Origin: Azospirillum canadense
GTDB taxonomy: Bacteria; Pseudomonadota; Alphaproteobacteria; Azospirillales; Azospirillaceae
DNA: 64,000 nt
Assembly (NCBI RefSeq): GCF_025961225.1
Contig: NZ_JAOQNG010000001.1
Location: 1,339,001-1,403,000 of the forward strand
Direction of reading: 5' to 3'
The position numbers and the translations under genes are program-made. The notes beneath the pieces were generated by a model that had not been told where the DNA came from, did no database searches, and was given only the letters and a program-made list of their open reading frames with translations. Positions 51,193-60,568 of the stretch are shown piece after piece (the first letter of the stretch is position 1; the number at the start of each line of letters is the position of its first letter).

Positions 51193-51891
51193 TCAGTACT
51201 TGCGGACCAGCCCGACGAGCTTGCCCTGCACCCGCACGCGGTCGGCGCCGAAGATGCGGGTTTCATAGGCGGCGTTGGCAGGCTCCAGCGCGACGGTGTT
51301 GCCCTTGCGGCGCAGCCGCTTCAGCGTCACTTCGGCGTCGTCCACCAATGCTACGACGATGGAGCCGTTGTCCGCCCCGTCGCAGCGCTGGATGATCACC
51401 GTGTCGTGGTCGAGGATGCCCGCCTCGACCATCGAGTCGCCGGCGACCTCCAGCGCGTAATGATCGCCCATGCCCAGCATGGCGGCCGGGATGTCCACGA
51501 AGGCCGAATTGTCGCGCAGCGCCTCAATGGGCGTGCCGGCGGCGATCCGTCCGTACAGGGGCAGTTGCACCGTCTCGGACGCGGGATTGGCTTCCCGTCC
51601 GGCAAAGGCGAAGTCGCCCTTGATGACGTTGGGCTGGAACTTCGCCCGCGGCGGACGGGCGCGGGCGGCCTCCAGCCCCTCGGGCAGGCGCAGGACCTCC
51701 AGGGCCCGGGCGCGGTGGGGAAGGCGGCGGATGAAGCCGCGCTCCTCAAGCCCCGTGATCAGGCGGTGGATGCCCGATTTGGACTTCAGGCTGAGCGCGT
51801 CCTTCATCTCGTCGAAGGAGGGGGACACACCGCCCTGTCCGAGCCGCTCGTGAATGAAAAGCAGCAATTCGTGCTGCTTGCGCGTGAGCAT
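51193..51891 (-). CDS. lexA: LexA repressor (SOS response)
   Basis: SOS repressor cleaved on the RecA filament. The 232-residue product has an N-terminal winged helix ([22 protein letters not shown]) and a C-terminal S24 peptidase domain. Cleavage would be at A118-G119 (RIAAGTP); the catalytic residues are S153 (AGDSMVEAG) and K191 (EVTLKRL). An alphaproteobacterial LexA box lies inside its promoter, so it is autoregulated. It is the last gene of the trpGDC-moaC-moeA row on this strand. Confidence 0.97.
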   Translation of the reverse strand: MLTRKQHELLLFIHERLGQGGVSPSFDEMKDALSLKSKSGIHRLITGLEERGFIRRLPHRARALEVLRLPEGLEAARARPPRAKFQPNVIKGDFAFAGREANPASETVQLPLYGRIAAGTPIEALRDNSAFVDIPAAMLGMGDHYALEVAGDSMVEAGILDHDTVIIQRCDGADNGSIVVALVDDAEVTLKRLRRKGNTVALEPANAAYETRIFGADRVRVQGKLVGLVRKY

Positions 51892-51949
51892 TTGTGCCTC
51901 CCGGCCGGTGCCGCACTAGATATGGAACAAAAGCAAAACGTTCCATTAT

Positions 51950-51978
51950 GTTCTAGTTTGGTTCTTGGGCACCGTCAA
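51950..51978 (-). promoter_or_regulatory. lexA promoter with overlapping LexA box
   Basis: On the minus strand, -35 TTGACG (51978-51973) and -10 TAGAAC (51955-51950) are 17 bp apart. The direct repeat GTTC-N7-GTTC (plus strand, 51950-51964) covers the -10 and part of the spacer. It is the canonical alphaproteobacterial SOS box. A further GTTC at 51940-51943 could extend the site. Confidence 0.88.
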
Positions 51979-52017
51979 GCCCCGCGGGGCGTGTTCGGCA
52001 CAATTCTTTGGCTGCTC

Positions 52018-53253
52018 TTACAAAGTGAGTACGCCGCCCGAGAGCATGATGATCGTCACCGGGTCGCCGGCCTGCGCGGGCGGGGTGTTGGGCGGGCGGA
52101 CGATCAGGCAATCGGCCTTGGCGAGCCGGGACATCATGGCGTTGTCCTGCCGCGCGAAAGGGGTCGCGACCAGGGTGCCATCGGTCTCCACCGTCACAGT
52201 CGCGCGCAAGTAATCCTCGCGCGAATCGTTCGCCCTCAGGGCGGCCCCCAGCTTGGCCGTCTGAGAAAAGCCCGGCCCCTCGGGCGCCAGTCCTTGCAGC
52301 ACGCGCAGGATCGGCCGCAGGAACAGGATCGCGGCCACGCCCGTGGATACCGGGTTACCGGGCAGGCCCAGCAGCGGCACCACACCGGCGCGGGCCTTGG
52401 CCCTGCCAAACATCATCGCCTTACCGGGCTTCATGGCGATGGTGTAGAAATCGAGGTCCAACCCGCCCAGCACGTCCCGAACATGGTCGTGCTCGCCCTG
52501 CGAGGCGCCGCCGGTCGTCACCAGCAGGTCGCAGCCGGCCGCACCCGCGGCCATGGCGGCGAGGCTTTCGGGATCGTCCTTGGCGACGCCCAGATTGTGC
52601 GCGACGCCGCCCTGGGCCGCGACGAGCGCGCAGAGCCCCAGCGCGTTGGAACTGACGATCTGGCTCGGCCCTAGCGGCTCGCCGGGCAGGGCGATCTCGT
52701 CGCCGGTGGCGAGTACCGCGACGCGCGGACGCCGGTGCACCCGCAGCCAAGGCACGTTGGCGCAGGCGGCGAGCGCCACGTCGCGGGCCGTGATCAGGCG
52801 CCCCTTGGGCAGCAGCTCATCGCCGGCGGAAAAGTCGAGCCCCGCAGGGCGCACGAAGCGGCCGGCCTGAACGGCGCGGCCGACGCGGACGTGGTCGCCG
52901 TCCGCTTCGCAATCCTCCTGCATCACCACCGCGTCGGCCCCGGCGGGCAGGGGCGCCCCGGTGAAGATGCGCACGGTCTCGCCCGGATTTACCGTTCCAC
53001 CGAAGGCGTGGCCGGCGGCGGCCTCGCCAATGCGGCGCAGGGATACGGGGTGGTCCGCCTCAGCCGCTGCAATATCGGCGGCGCGGATGGCCCAGCCGTC
53101 CATGGAGGACGCCGCGAAGGGCGGCTGGGTCAGGCGGGCGACGACCGGTTCGGCGAGCACGCGGCCGAGCGCGTCCGGCAGCGCCACCGTCTCCGCCGGC
53201 AGAGGCGCAAAGGCGGCGAGGATGCGGGCGCGGGCCTCAGCGACCGAGATCAC
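52018..53253 (-). CDS. moeA: Molybdopterin molybdenumtransferase MoeA
   Basis: Inserts molybdate into adenylylated molybdopterin. I start it at the GTG read from 53253, which overlaps the moaC TGA (GTGA), giving 411 residues. A GTG five codons upstream is possible. Motifs are [44 protein letters not shown] and [12 protein letters not shown]. It lies with moaC in one transcription unit. Confidence 0.95.
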   Translation of the reverse strand: MISVAEARARILAAFAPLPAETVALPDALGRVLAEPVVARLTQPPFAASSMDGWAIRAADIAAAEADHPVSLRRIGEAAAGHAFGGTVNPGETVRIFTGAPLPAGADAVVMQEDCEADGDHVRVGRAVQAGRFVRPAGLDFSAGDELLPKGRLITARDVALAACANVPWLRVHRRPRVAVLATGDEIALPGEPLGPSQIVSSNALGLCALVAAQGGVAHNLGVAKDDPESLAAMAAGAAGCDLLVTTGGASQGEHDHVRDVLGGLDLDFYTIAMKPGKAMMFGRAKARAGVVPLLGLPGNPVSTGVAAILFLRPILRVLQGLAPEGPGFSQTAKLGAALRANDSREDYLRATVTVETDGTLVATPFARQDNAMMSRLAKADCLIVRPPNTPPAQAGDPVTIIMLSGGVLTL

Positions 53254-53729
53254 GCGGGCGCCCCCCACTCACCGCTCTTGCCGCCGGCCTTGTGGAGCAG
53301 GCGGACGTCGGTGATGGTCATGCCGCGGTCCACCGCCTTGCACATGTCGTAGACCGTCAGGGCGGCGACCGACACGGCGGTCAGCGCCTCCATCTCCACG
53401 CCCGTCTGGCCCTTCAGCTTGCAGGTGGCGGTGATGTCCACCGCATTGCGGTCGGGGTCGCAGGTCAGGTCGACCTTGACGGAGGTCAGCGCCAGCGGGT
53501 GGCACAGCGGGATCAGGTCCGGCGTGCGCTTGGCGCCCATGATGCCGGCCAGCCGCGCCACCGACAGCACGTCGCCCTTCTTCATCCCGCCCTGCATGAT
53601 CAGCGCCAGCGTCTCCGGCTGCATGACGACGGAACCTCGGGCGGTCGCCGTGCGCTCCGTCTCCGCCTTGTCGGAGACGTCGACCATCACGGCGCGCCCT
53701 TCGGAATCGAAATGGGTGAAGCCGGTCAT
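53250..53729 (-). CDS. moaC: Cyclic pyranopterin monophosphate synthase MoaC
   Basis: Forms cyclic pyranopterin monophosphate in molybdenum cofactor synthesis, with MoaA. The 159-residue product has [16 protein letters not shown] with the active-site His, [25 protein letters not shown], and the lysine-rich C-terminus ([11 protein letters not shown]). It starts 16 nt after trpC and overlaps moeA. Confidence 0.96.
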   Translation of the reverse strand: MTGFTHFDSEGRAVMVDVSDKAETERTATARGSVVMQPETLALIMQGGMKKGDVLSVARLAGIMGAKRTPDLIPLCHPLALTSVKVDLTCDPDRNAVDITATCKLKGQTGVEMEALTAVSVAALTVYDMCKAVDRGMTITDVRLLHKAGGKSGEWGAPA

Positions 53730-53745
53730 GGGGCAGCCTCCGGTG

Positions 53746-54534
53746 TCAGGCGAGCAGGGCGCGGGTGGCGGCGGTCACGTCATCCTGGCGCATCAGCGAC
53801 TCGCCGACCAGGAAGCAGCGCGCGCCGACCGCGGCCATGCGCGACAGGTCAGCGGGGGTGTAGAGGCCGCTTTCGGCGACCAGCATGCGGTCGGCCGGAA
53901 CGTGGCGCGCCAACTCCTCCGTCGTCGCGATGTCCACGGCGAGCGTTTTAAGGTTCCTGTTGTTCACGCCCAGCAGCGGAGTCTTCAGCGCCAGCGCGCG
54001 GTCCAGCTCTTCGCGGTTGTGCACCTCGACCAGCACGTCGAGGCCCCAGGAGATCGCCGCGTCCTCGATCTCCACCGCCTGCGCGTCGCTCAGCGCGGCC
54101 ATGATGATCAGGATGCAGTCGGCGCCCAGCGCGCGGGACTCCGCGAGCTGGTACGGGTCGACCATGAAGTCCTTGCGCAGCGCCGGCAGGTCGACCGCGG
54201 CGCGGGCGGCCATCAGATACTCGTCGCGGCCCTGGAAATAGGGTTCGTCGGTCAGCACCGACAGGCAGGTGGCGCCGCCCTCGCGGTAGGCGCGGGCAAG
54301 AGTCGGCGGGTCGAAGTCGGCGCGGATCAGGCCCTTGGACGGGCTGGCCTTCTTGATCTCGGCGATCAGGCCGTAGCGGCCGGCCTCCACCGCCCCGCGC
54401 AGCGCGCGGATGAAGCCGCGGGTCGGGCCGGCGTCGCGGGCGGCGGCCTCCACGTCCGACAGGGGGCGGGCGGCCTTGCGGGACGCGACCAGCGCGCGCT
54501 TGTCGTCGTTGATCCTGGTCAGGACGTCGCTCAT
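53746..54534 (-). CDS. trpC: Indole-3-glycerol phosphate synthase
   Basis: Closes the indole ring in tryptophan synthesis. The 262-residue TIM barrel has the signature [39 protein letters not shown] and the C-terminal [12 protein letters not shown]. It is monofunctional, not fused to TrpF. The ATG overlaps the trpD stop (ATGA). Confidence 0.96.
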   Translation of the reverse strand: MSDVLTRINDDKRALVASRKAARPLSDVEAAARDAGPTRGFIRALRGAVEAGRYGLIAEIKKASPSKGLIRADFDPPTLARAYREGGATCLSVLTDEPYFQGRDEYLMAARAAVDLPALRKDFMVDPYQLAESRALGADCILIIMAALSDAQAVEIEDAAISWGLDVLVEVHNREELDRALALKTPLLGVNNRNLKTLAVDIATTEELARHVPADRMLVAESGLYTPADLSRMAAVGARCFLVGESLMRQDDVTAATRALLA

Positions 54535-55595
54535 GACGCGGGCACCGGCTCGTTGGAGATGGACACGAGATGCTGCAGGACGCTGAGTGCCCCGCCGCCA
54601 TCGATGGCGTGGCGGGCCCGCTCCACACCCTCCTTCAGGTCGCCCGCCTTGCCGGCGACGTAGAGCGCGGCGGCTGCGTTCAGCAGGACGATGTCGCGGT
54701 AGGCGCCCTGCGCGCCGTCAAACAGGGCGCGGATGGCCTCCGCGTTCTCGTGGGCGTCGCCGCCCTTCAGGAGTTCCGGGCTGGCGCGGAAGATGCCGGC
54801 CTGCTCCGGCTCGATCTCGAACACCGTGACCTCGCCGTCCTTCAAATGGGCGACGGTGGTCGGGCCGGTCGTGGTGATCTCGTCCAGCCCGTCGGAGCCG
54901 TGGACGACCCACGCGGCCTCCGACCCCAGCCGCTTCAGCACTTGGGCCAGCGGCTCCACCCACTGCTTGGCGTAGACGCCCAGCAGTTGGCGCTTGGCGC
55001 TGGCCGGGTTGGACAGAGGGCCGAGAAGGTTGAAGATGGTGCGGGTGCCAAGCTCCACCCGTGTCGGGCCGACGTTGCGCATGGCGAGGTGGTGGCGCGG
55101 CGCCATCAGGAAGCCGATGCGCGCGTCCCACAGGGCCTTGCGCACCAGCCCCAGGTCGCAATCCAGGTTGACGCCCAGCGCCCCCAGCACGTCCGCCGCG
55201 CCGGACTTCGACGACATGGCGCGGTTGCCGTGCTTGGCGACCGGCACGCCGCAGGCGGCGATCACGATAGCCGCGGCGGTGGAGATGTTGTAGGTGCCGG
55301 CCCCGTCGCCGCCGGTGCCGCAGGTGTCGATGGTGCCCACAGGCGCCTCAACCGGGATGGCCTTCGACCGCATGACGCGGGCGGCCCCGGTGATCTCGTC
55401 CACCGTTTCCCCGCGCACGCGCAGCGCCATCAGGAAGGCGCCCATCTGCGACGGGGTGGCGTTGCCGGACATGATGATGTCGAAGGCGAGCGACGCCTCC
55501 GCCTCGGTCAGGGCGTTGCCGCCCGCGACCTTGGCGATGATGGCCTTCATGTCGTTCAGGTCGCCCGACGGGTGGGGTGCGGCGGGCGTGCTCAT
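54531..55595 (-). CDS. trpD: Anthranilate phosphoribosyltransferase
   Basis: Transfers phosphoribose to anthranilate. From the ATG read at 55595 it gives 354 residues. The PRPP-binding [14 protein letters not shown], the [21 protein letters not shown] motif and LGPLSNPA are present. A long in-frame extension upstream is just an open shadow of trpG. Overlaps both trpG and trpC by 4 nt. Confidence 0.96.
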   Translation of the reverse strand: MSTPAAPHPSGDLNDMKAIIAKVAGGNALTEAEASLAFDIIMSGNATPSQMGAFLMALRVRGETVDEITGAARVMRSKAIPVEAPVGTIDTCGTGGDGAGTYNISTAAAIVIAACGVPVAKHGNRAMSSKSGAADVLGALGVNLDCDLGLVRKALWDARIGFLMAPRHHLAMRNVGPTRVELGTRTIFNLLGPLSNPASAKRQLLGVYAKQWVEPLAQVLKRLGSEAAWVVHGSDGLDEITTTGPTTVAHLKDGEVTVFEIEPEQAGIFRASPELLKGGDAHENAEAIRALFDGAQGAYRDIVLLNAAAALYVAGKAGDLKEGVERARHAIDGGGALSVLQHLVSISNEPVPAS

Positions 55596-56185
55596 GCGGC
55601 GGTCTCCAGCGGGCGGCGGGTGGTGTCCAGGAAGTTTTTCAGGATCGTGTGGCCGTGCTCGCTCTCGATGCTCTCCGGGTGGAACTGCACGCCGTGGATC
55701 GGCAGCTCCTTGTGGGACAGCGCCATGATCAGCCCGTCCTCCGTCTCGCCCGTAACCTCCAGGCAGGAGGGCAGCGAGGAACGCTCGACGATCAGCGAGT
55801 GATAGCGCGTGGCTCGGAACGGGGAGGGCAACCCCCGCAGCACGCCGCGCCCCTGGTGGATCATGCGGTCGACCTTGCCGTGCATGGGCACCGGCGCGCG
55901 CACGACCTTGCCGCCGAAGGCCTGGCCGATGGCTTGGTGGCCCAGGCACACGCCCATCAGCGGCACGCCGGCCTTCGCGGCGGCGTCGATCAGGGGAAGG
56001 CAGACGCCGGCCTTGTCCGGGTCGCAGGGGCCGGGCGACAGGACGATGCCATCGGGGCGGAGCGACAGGGCATCCTGCACCGTCAGGCTGTCGTTGCGGC
56101 GCACGTCGATGTCGGCGCCCAGCTCGCCCAGGTAATGGACGAGGTTGTAGGTAAAGCTGTCGTAATTGTCGATGAGCAGCAGCAT
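55592..56185 (-). CDS. trpG: Anthranilate synthase component II (glutamine amidotransferase)
   Basis: Releases ammonia from glutamine for TrpE. The 197-residue class I amidotransferase has the nucleophile C80 in [27 protein letters not shown], and the His/Glu pair in GVQFHPESI near residue 170. It is first in trpG-trpD-trpC-moaC-moeA. It may also serve PabB, as in other bacteria; no separate pabA is visible here. trpE lies 2.8 kb upstream on the same strand. Confidence 0.96.
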   Translation of the reverse strand: MLLLIDNYDSFTYNLVHYLGELGADIDVRRNDSLTVQDALSLRPDGIVLSPGPCDPDKAGVCLPLIDAAAKAGVPLMGVCLGHQAIGQAFGGKVVRAPVPMHGKVDRMIHQGRGVLRGLPSPFRATRYHSLIVERSSLPSCLEVTGETEDGLIMALSHKELPIHGVQFHPESIESEHGHTILKNFLDTTRRPLETAA

Positions 56186-56231
56186 CGGGCGCCCCAGATC
56201 CTTCCGGCCTCGCGGTCCGGATCACCGTTCC

Positions 56232-56286
56232 GGCCTTGTTCCAAGGCCCGTACCCTAGCCGCTGAAGACGGGGATTTCTAGCCCCG
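56232..56286 (-). other. Two hairpins in the trpG leader
   Basis: The 124-bp gap before trpG has a 5-bp stem (CGGGG 56269-56273, CCCCG 56282-56286) near the end of the upstream gene, perhaps a weak terminator. A perfect 6-bp stem follows (GGCCTT 56232-56237, AAGGCC 56243-56248). Neither has a T-run and no Trp-rich leader peptide is seen. Confidence 0.4.
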
Positions 56287-56309
56287 ACGGACCCTTCAAC
56301 GGCACAGAA

Positions 56310-56762
56310 TTAGCGGCACAGAAACTGCGGCGGGCTGCGTGGGCTGTCCACCATCGCGCCGCGCGCGTCGATCTCGAAGGTGAACTGGCAGCGGCGCACC
56401 TCGCGCGGCAGGTCCAGAGCGATGGTCGCCTGCGTTCCCGTGTAGCGGCAGATAAGGAAGACTTTGTCCCGCCGCGGGCCGATGAAGTCCCATTGCTGCG
56501 TCTCCGACCGGCCGCGGCGGAGGCTGCGGTCCGGCGCCTGCGTCGCGGGGGCGGGGGCGGGGGCGGCCATCTCCTTAGCGCGGTCTCCCTCGACCAGGGA
56601 GACTCCAGCGAACGCATGGCTGTCCTTGGCCGGGTAGGGCGACCAGCCGCCGGGGGCCTCGGGCTGGGCCTGCACGGTCAGGCTTGCCGGGCAGCGGACC
56701 TCCGCCGCGACGGCGTTGGACGCGCACAGGGCGAGGAGTGTGGACAGCAGGATCGTTCGCAT
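56310..56762 (-). CDS. Small exported protein, STY0301-like
   Basis: The 150-residue product has a Sec signal peptide (MRTILLSTLLALCASNAVAA, cleavage near residue 20). The mature chain starts with a cysteine-containing RCPASLTV, then GGWSPYPAKDSHAFAGVSLVEG, and ends with FLICRYTGT, RRCQFTF and FLCR. The pattern of four cysteines, GW and the terminal C resembles STY0301-type proteins, whose function is unknown. The assignment is by eye. It is divergent from the deacetylase gene. Confidence 0.68.
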   Translation of the reverse strand: MRTILLSTLLALCASNAVAAEVRCPASLTVQAQPEAPGGWSPYPAKDSHAFAGVSLVEGDRAKEMAAPAPAPATQAPDRSLRRGRSETQQWDFIGPRRDKVFLICRYTGTQATIALDLPREVRRCQFTFEIDARGAMVDSPRSPPQFLCR

Positions 56763-56880
56763 GGCGGGTCACAGCATAGTCCCAGCCGCGGGGCGTCTCC
56801 AGCCCGCTCGGCTGTTGCAGGGCTGTGCCGGCGGTGCCACCCTGCGCGCCAACGAATAAGGGTTCGAGAGACAGCTTCCC

Positions 56881-58062
56881 ATGGCCAGCAAAACGCCGCG
56901 CAAGCCCCGCAAAGCAGCGGCCCGGACGCCATCGGCAAAGACGCCATCCGCAAACCCCATTGTCCTGGCGCTGGCGGCCGTCGCGGTCGTCTTGGTCGTT
57001 GGGCTGGGCGCCAAGTTCCTGATCGGGCGCGATGCGCCGGAGACCCCGCGCACGGTCGCCGAGGCGCCGAAGCCCGCGCCGACTCCGGCGCAAGCTCCCG
57101 TCGCAGCGCTGCCTCCCGTGGCCAAGCCGGTTCCGCCACCCGCGGCGGTCGTGCCCCCACCTCCTGTGGTCGCCGAACCCCCGCTGGCCGTCACCGAGCC
57201 CGAGCCGGGCGAGTCCGCCGAAGAGCCGGAGGTGCAGACGGCCAAGCCGGCGCCGCCCCCACCCACGCCCATGCCGCAGACCAAGCCCGAGGTGGCGATG
57301 CTGCCGCCGCCGATCGCGCCGGTGCAGCCGCCGTCCGGCACTCCGGCCTGGAAGCGGAACGCCGTGCCGTCGCACCCGCCGTCGGACAAGCCGGCCATCG
57401 CCATCGTCATCGACGACATGGGCGTGGACCGCAAGCGTTCCACCCGCGCGGCCTCCCTCCCGGCGCCGCTGACGCTGGCGTGGCTGCCCTACGCCCACGA
57501 CCTGTCGGCGCAGGCGCGCGCCGCGCGCGCCTCCGGCCACGAGCTGTTGCTGCATTTGCCGATGGAGCCCAGCGGCCACGCCGATCCGGGGCCGGACGCG
57601 CTGCTGGTCTCGCTGGGCAAGGCGGAGATTCTGCGGCGGGCCAAGGCCGCGCTGGACAGCTACGACGGCTTCGTCGGCGTGAACAACCACATGGGCAGCC
57701 GCTTCACCTCCGATTACGCGTCCATGGCGCTGGTCCTGCCGGAGATCGCCAAGCGGGGCCTGCTCTGGCTGGACAGCCGGACCACGGCGAAGAGCGCCGG
57801 CATCTCCATCGCGCAGGAACTGCGGATGCCCTACGCCGGTCGCGACATCTTCCTGGACAACGAGATGACGGTCCCCGCGGTGCGCGCGCAGCTGGCGAAG
57901 ACGGAGCAGGTCGCCCGGCACCAGGGCTTCGCCATCGCCATCGGCCATCCGCACGATGCGACAATCGAGGCCCTGGCGTCCTGGCTGCCGGAGGTGCAGA
58001 AGCGTGGCTTCGTCCTGGTTCCGGTCAGCGCGGTCGTGCGCGCCCATCACGCCGGCGGGTGA
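56881..58062 (+). CDS. Divergent polysaccharide deacetylase (YibQ family) with proline-rich linker
   Basis: A 393-residue, inner-membrane anchored protein. The N-terminus is basic (residues 1-22), followed by one membrane helix (26-48), a very Pro/Ala/Val-rich linker (52-165), and a YibQ/DUF610-type deacetylase domain from 171 (AIAIVIDDMG with D178 and D179, HLPMEP, GVNNHMGSRFTSD, AIGHPHDATI). The domain should lie in the periplasm, held away from the membrane by the linker. In other bacteria relatives lie near envC and ctp; here they do not. Substrate unknown. Confidence 0.87.
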   Translation: MASKTPRKPRKAAARTPSAKTPSANPIVLALAAVAVVLVVGLGAKFLIGRDAPETPRTVAEAPKPAPTPAQAPVAALPPVAKPVPPPAAVVPPPPVVAEPPLAVTEPEPGESAEEPEVQTAKPAPPPPTPMPQTKPEVAMLPPPIAPVQPPSGTPAWKRNAVPSHPPSDKPAIAIVIDDMGVDRKRSTRAASLPAPLTLAWLPYAHDLSAQARAARASGHELLLHLPMEPSGHADPGPDALLVSLGKAEILRRAKAALDSYDGFVGVNNHMGSRFTSDYASMALVLPEIAKRGLLWLDSRTTAKSAGISIAQELRMPYAGRDIFLDNEMTVPAVRAQLAKTEQVARHQGFAIAIGHPHDATIEALASWLPEVQKRGFVLVPVSAVVRAHHAGG

Positions 58063-58101
58063 CCGCCGGCCCAGGGGAGGATCAACGCGGCCTCGAAGCC
58101 G

Positions 58102-58917
58102 TCAGCCCGCCTGCACTGCCCGACGCATCCGCCGTGCCCGCCAGATCAGCAGGGCGCCCGCCCAGGCCAACGACACCAGCAGCGCGGCGGTCAGCGCCAC
58201 CGCCCGGCCGAACGGCTCGGCCATCAGATGCGCGGCCAGCATGGCCAGCCCGATCGCCGGATTGGTCAGCAAGGCGCTGCGCATTGCGGCGGCCACGGTT
58301 TCTCCGCCCATGCGCGGGTGCAGGATCACCGTCAGGCAGGTCAAGGCGATGGGATAGACGGCGGCGACCCCGGTCGCCCGCGGCCCGATGACGTGGCTGA
58401 GCGTGGTCACGGCCGCGACCAGCAGGCCGACGAGGGCGGCGCGCGCCGGAATGTCGTACCAGCGCGGCCCGCCTTTCGGCAGGGGCGCCTGCCCCGGCCG
58501 GAAGGTCCGGACCAACCCATAGGCGATGCCGTACGCAGCCAGGTTCACGAGCAGCGCGCCCGCCAGCGTCCAGTCGCCGGCCGAACGCAGCGCGACCGCG
58601 ATGGCGATCCACAGCGCGGAGCTTAGGAGCACCGTGGCCCCGACGCCGAAACGCGGGGCGATGCGTACCAGCGCCGCGAGGAAGAGGATCATCGCCCCGT
58701 TGGTGACGAGACTGGACAGCGCGCTGTCGGCGATGAAGCGGTCGTCATGCTCCATGGCCAGCAGGACGTAGGCCGGCCCGGTGGACACGGGCAGGGCGGA
58801 GATCACCCCGCCGACGAACGGCCCGGCCTTTTCCGACGCGATGGACGCAATAACGACCACGAGGGCCGCCGCCACCACCTTGATGAGCAGCGGCAGCAGA
58901 ACCGAATCAAGCGGCAT
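58102..58917 (-). CDS. Polytopic membrane protein of unknown function
   Basis: The 271-residue product has about eight hydrophobic segments. The first third is glycine/serine-rich (EKAGPFVGGVISALPVSTGPAYV), and a similar small-residue pattern recurs later (GPRATGVAAVYPIALTCLTVILHP), suggesting two related halves. A short cytoplasmic loop with RTFRPGQAPLPKGGPRW separates them. I do not recognise the family. It converges with the deacetylase gene 39 bp away; a large palindrome lies just upstream of its start. Confidence 0.8.
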   Translation of the reverse strand: MPLDSVLLPLLIKVVAAALVVVIASIASEKAGPFVGGVISALPVSTGPAYVLLAMEHDDRFIADSALSSLVTNGAMILFLAALVRIAPRFGVGATVLLSSALWIAIAVALRSAGDWTLAGALLVNLAAYGIAYGLVRTFRPGQAPLPKGGPRWYDIPARAALVGLLVAAVTTLSHVIGPRATGVAAVYPIALTCLTVILHPRMGGETVAAAMRSALLTNPAIGLAMLAAHLMAEPFGRAVALTAALLVSLAWAGALLIWRARRMRRAVQAG

Positions 58918-58951
58918 CGTTCACGAACTGATGAGTGTCGGGGAGGAGGGA

Positions 58952-59015
58952 TTCACCACAGAGACACGGAGACACAGAGGAGTCACTCTCTGTATCTCCG
59001 TGTCTCTGTGGTGAA
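58952..59015. repeat. Large palindromic repeat (28-bp arms, 8-bp spacer)
   Basis: Arms 58952-58979 and 58988-59015 are reverse complements with one mismatch (58973 against 58994). Each begins TTCACCACAGAGACACGGAG. The lower-GC, purine/pyrimidine-skewed wording differs from the flanking DNA. Similar CACAGAGACAC palindromes are widely dispersed in unrelated bacterial genomes and create spurious HRDTETQR-type proteins (from memory). It lies between trpE and the membrane-protein gene and would form a strong RNA hairpin after trpE. Confidence 0.92.
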
Positions 59016-59031
59016 GGAAGAACGCCGGAAT

Positions 59032-60543
59032 TTACCGCGCCGAGGTCTCGCGCACGGTTTCCTCGGCGGCGCGGATCAGGGCCATCGACTTGTTGACGGT
59101 CTCCTGGTATTCGGCCTCCGGGTCGCTGTCGGCGACCACGCCGCCGCCGGCCTGCACGTACATCATGCCGTCCTTCAGCACGGCGGTGCGCAGCGCGATG
59201 CAGGTGTCCATGGCGCCGGACGCGCCGAAATAGCCCACGCAGCCGGCGTAGACGCCGCGCCGCGCCTTCTCCAGCTCGTCGATGATCTCCATGGCGCGGA
59301 CCTTCGGCGCGCCGGACACCGTGCCGGCCGGGAAGCCGGCGACCAGCGCGTCGAGCGCGTCGTGCTTCGGGTCCAGCTCGCCCTCGACGTTGGAGACGAT
59401 GTGCATGACGTGGCTGTACAGCTCCACGATCATCTTCTGCGTCACCTTGACCGTGCCGACCCGGGCAACGCGGCCCACGTCGTTGCGCCCGAGGTCGAGC
59501 AGCATCAGATGCTCGGCCAGTTCCTTGGGATCGCTCAGCAGATCCTCGGCCAGAGCCTGGTCCTCCGCCGTGGTGGCGCCGCGCTTGCGGGTGCCGGCGA
59601 TCGGGCGGATGGTCACCTTGCCGTCGCGCACGCGCACCAGGATCTCCGGGCTGGAGCCGACGATGGACAGCTCCCCGAAGTCGCAATGGAACAGGAACGG
59701 CGATGGGTTCAGGCGGCGCAGCGTGCGGTACAGCGCCAGCGGCGACGGCTTGAAGGGGAAGCGGATGCGCTGCGACGGCACGACCTGGAAGATGTCGCCG
59801 GCGCGGATGTACTCCTTCGCCCGCTCCACGATCGCGTGATACTCCTCGCGCGTCGTGTTGGACGTCCAGGCGAGCGGCAGCCCGTCCTTGGTGCGCGGCT
59901 CCCGCCGGTAGGGAAGGGGGCGCTCCAGGTCGGCGACGGCATCCATCAGCCGCTCCCGCGCGTCGCCGTAAGCGGCGCGGGTGTCCAGGCCGGGTTTCGG
60001 CCAGACCGAGGTGACCAGCGTCACCGAATCGGTGTGGCTGTCAAAGATGGCGACAATGCTCGGCCGGGTCAGGATGGCGTCGGGGATGCCCAGTTCATCG
60101 GGATTGTCGTCCGGCAGCCGCTCCATCAGTCGGACCATGTCGTAGGTCAGGTAGCCGAACAGGCCGGCCGCCATGGGCGGCAGCTCGTCGGGCAGGTCGA
60201 TCCGGCTCTCCCCGATCAGCGCGCGCAGCGACTCCAGCGGTGCTGCGTCCACCGGCTCGTAGGCGTCGCGGTCGTGCAAGGCGTGGCGGTTGACCTCCGC
60301 CTGGTTGCGCCGGCAGCGCCAGACGAGGTCCGGCTTGAAGCCGATCACCGAATAGCGGTCGCGGCGGGAGCCCGCCCCGCGCTCCGCCGACTCCAGAAGG
60401 AAGCCGAAGGGGCGCCCGTCGGCCAGCTTCATGTAGGCGGAGACGGGCGTTTCCAGGTCGCTCACCAGCGTGGTCCAGACGACCTGCGGCTTGCCGGCCG
60501 AATAGACGCTGTCGAACGCGGTGAATTCCGGCTGAACCTTCAC
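59032..60543 (-). CDS. trpE: Anthranilate synthase component I
   Basis: Makes anthranilate from chorismate and ammonia supplied by TrpG. The 503-residue product has the tryptophan feedback motif LLES at residues 49-52 and the C-terminal chorismate-binding domain (DIFQVVPSQRI, IAGTRKRG, ELAEHLMLLDLGRNDVGRV, FPAGTVSGAPKVRAMEIIDELE). It is not fused to TrpG. It starts 25 nt after ppiD on the same strand, leaving no room for a leader peptide or attenuator. Other trp genes are 2.8 kb downstream, separated by three unrelated genes. Confidence 0.97.
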   Translation of the reverse strand: MKVQPEFTAFDSVYSAGKPQVVWTTLVSDLETPVSAYMKLADGRPFGFLLESAERGAGSRRDRYSVIGFKPDLVWRCRRNQAEVNRHALHDRDAYEPVDAAPLESLRALIGESRIDLPDELPPMAAGLFGYLTYDMVRLMERLPDDNPDELGIPDAILTRPSIVAIFDSHTDSVTLVTSVWPKPGLDTRAAYGDARERLMDAVADLERPLPYRREPRTKDGLPLAWTSNTTREEYHAIVERAKEYIRAGDIFQVVPSQRIRFPFKPSPLALYRTLRRLNPSPFLFHCDFGELSIVGSSPEILVRVRDGKVTIRPIAGTRKRGATTAEDQALAEDLLSDPKELAEHLMLLDLGRNDVGRVARVGTVKVTQKMIVELYSHVMHIVSNVEGELDPKHDALDALVAGFPAGTVSGAPKVRAMEIIDELEKARRGVYAGCVGYFGASGAMDTCIALRTAVLKDGMMYVQAGGGVVADSDPEAEYQETVNKSMALIRAAEETVRETSAR

Positions 60544-60568
60544 GGGACGGACCCTCGATAAGACGCTG

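Noticed and set aside
51979..51990. Perfect 12-bp palindrome GCCCCGCGGGGC between moeA and lexA
   Set aside because: It has no loop suitable for a terminator and no T-run. Such GC palindromes are expected by chance in this genome.
56186..56309. A tryptophan attenuator before trpG
   Set aside because: There are two short hairpins but no T-run and no leader peptide with Trp codons in a usable frame.
58747..60561. A 604-codon plus-strand frame across the palindrome and trpE
   Set aside because: It reads through the CACAGAGACAC palindrome, giving an HHRDTETQR stretch, a well-known sign of false proteins; trpE is on the other strand.
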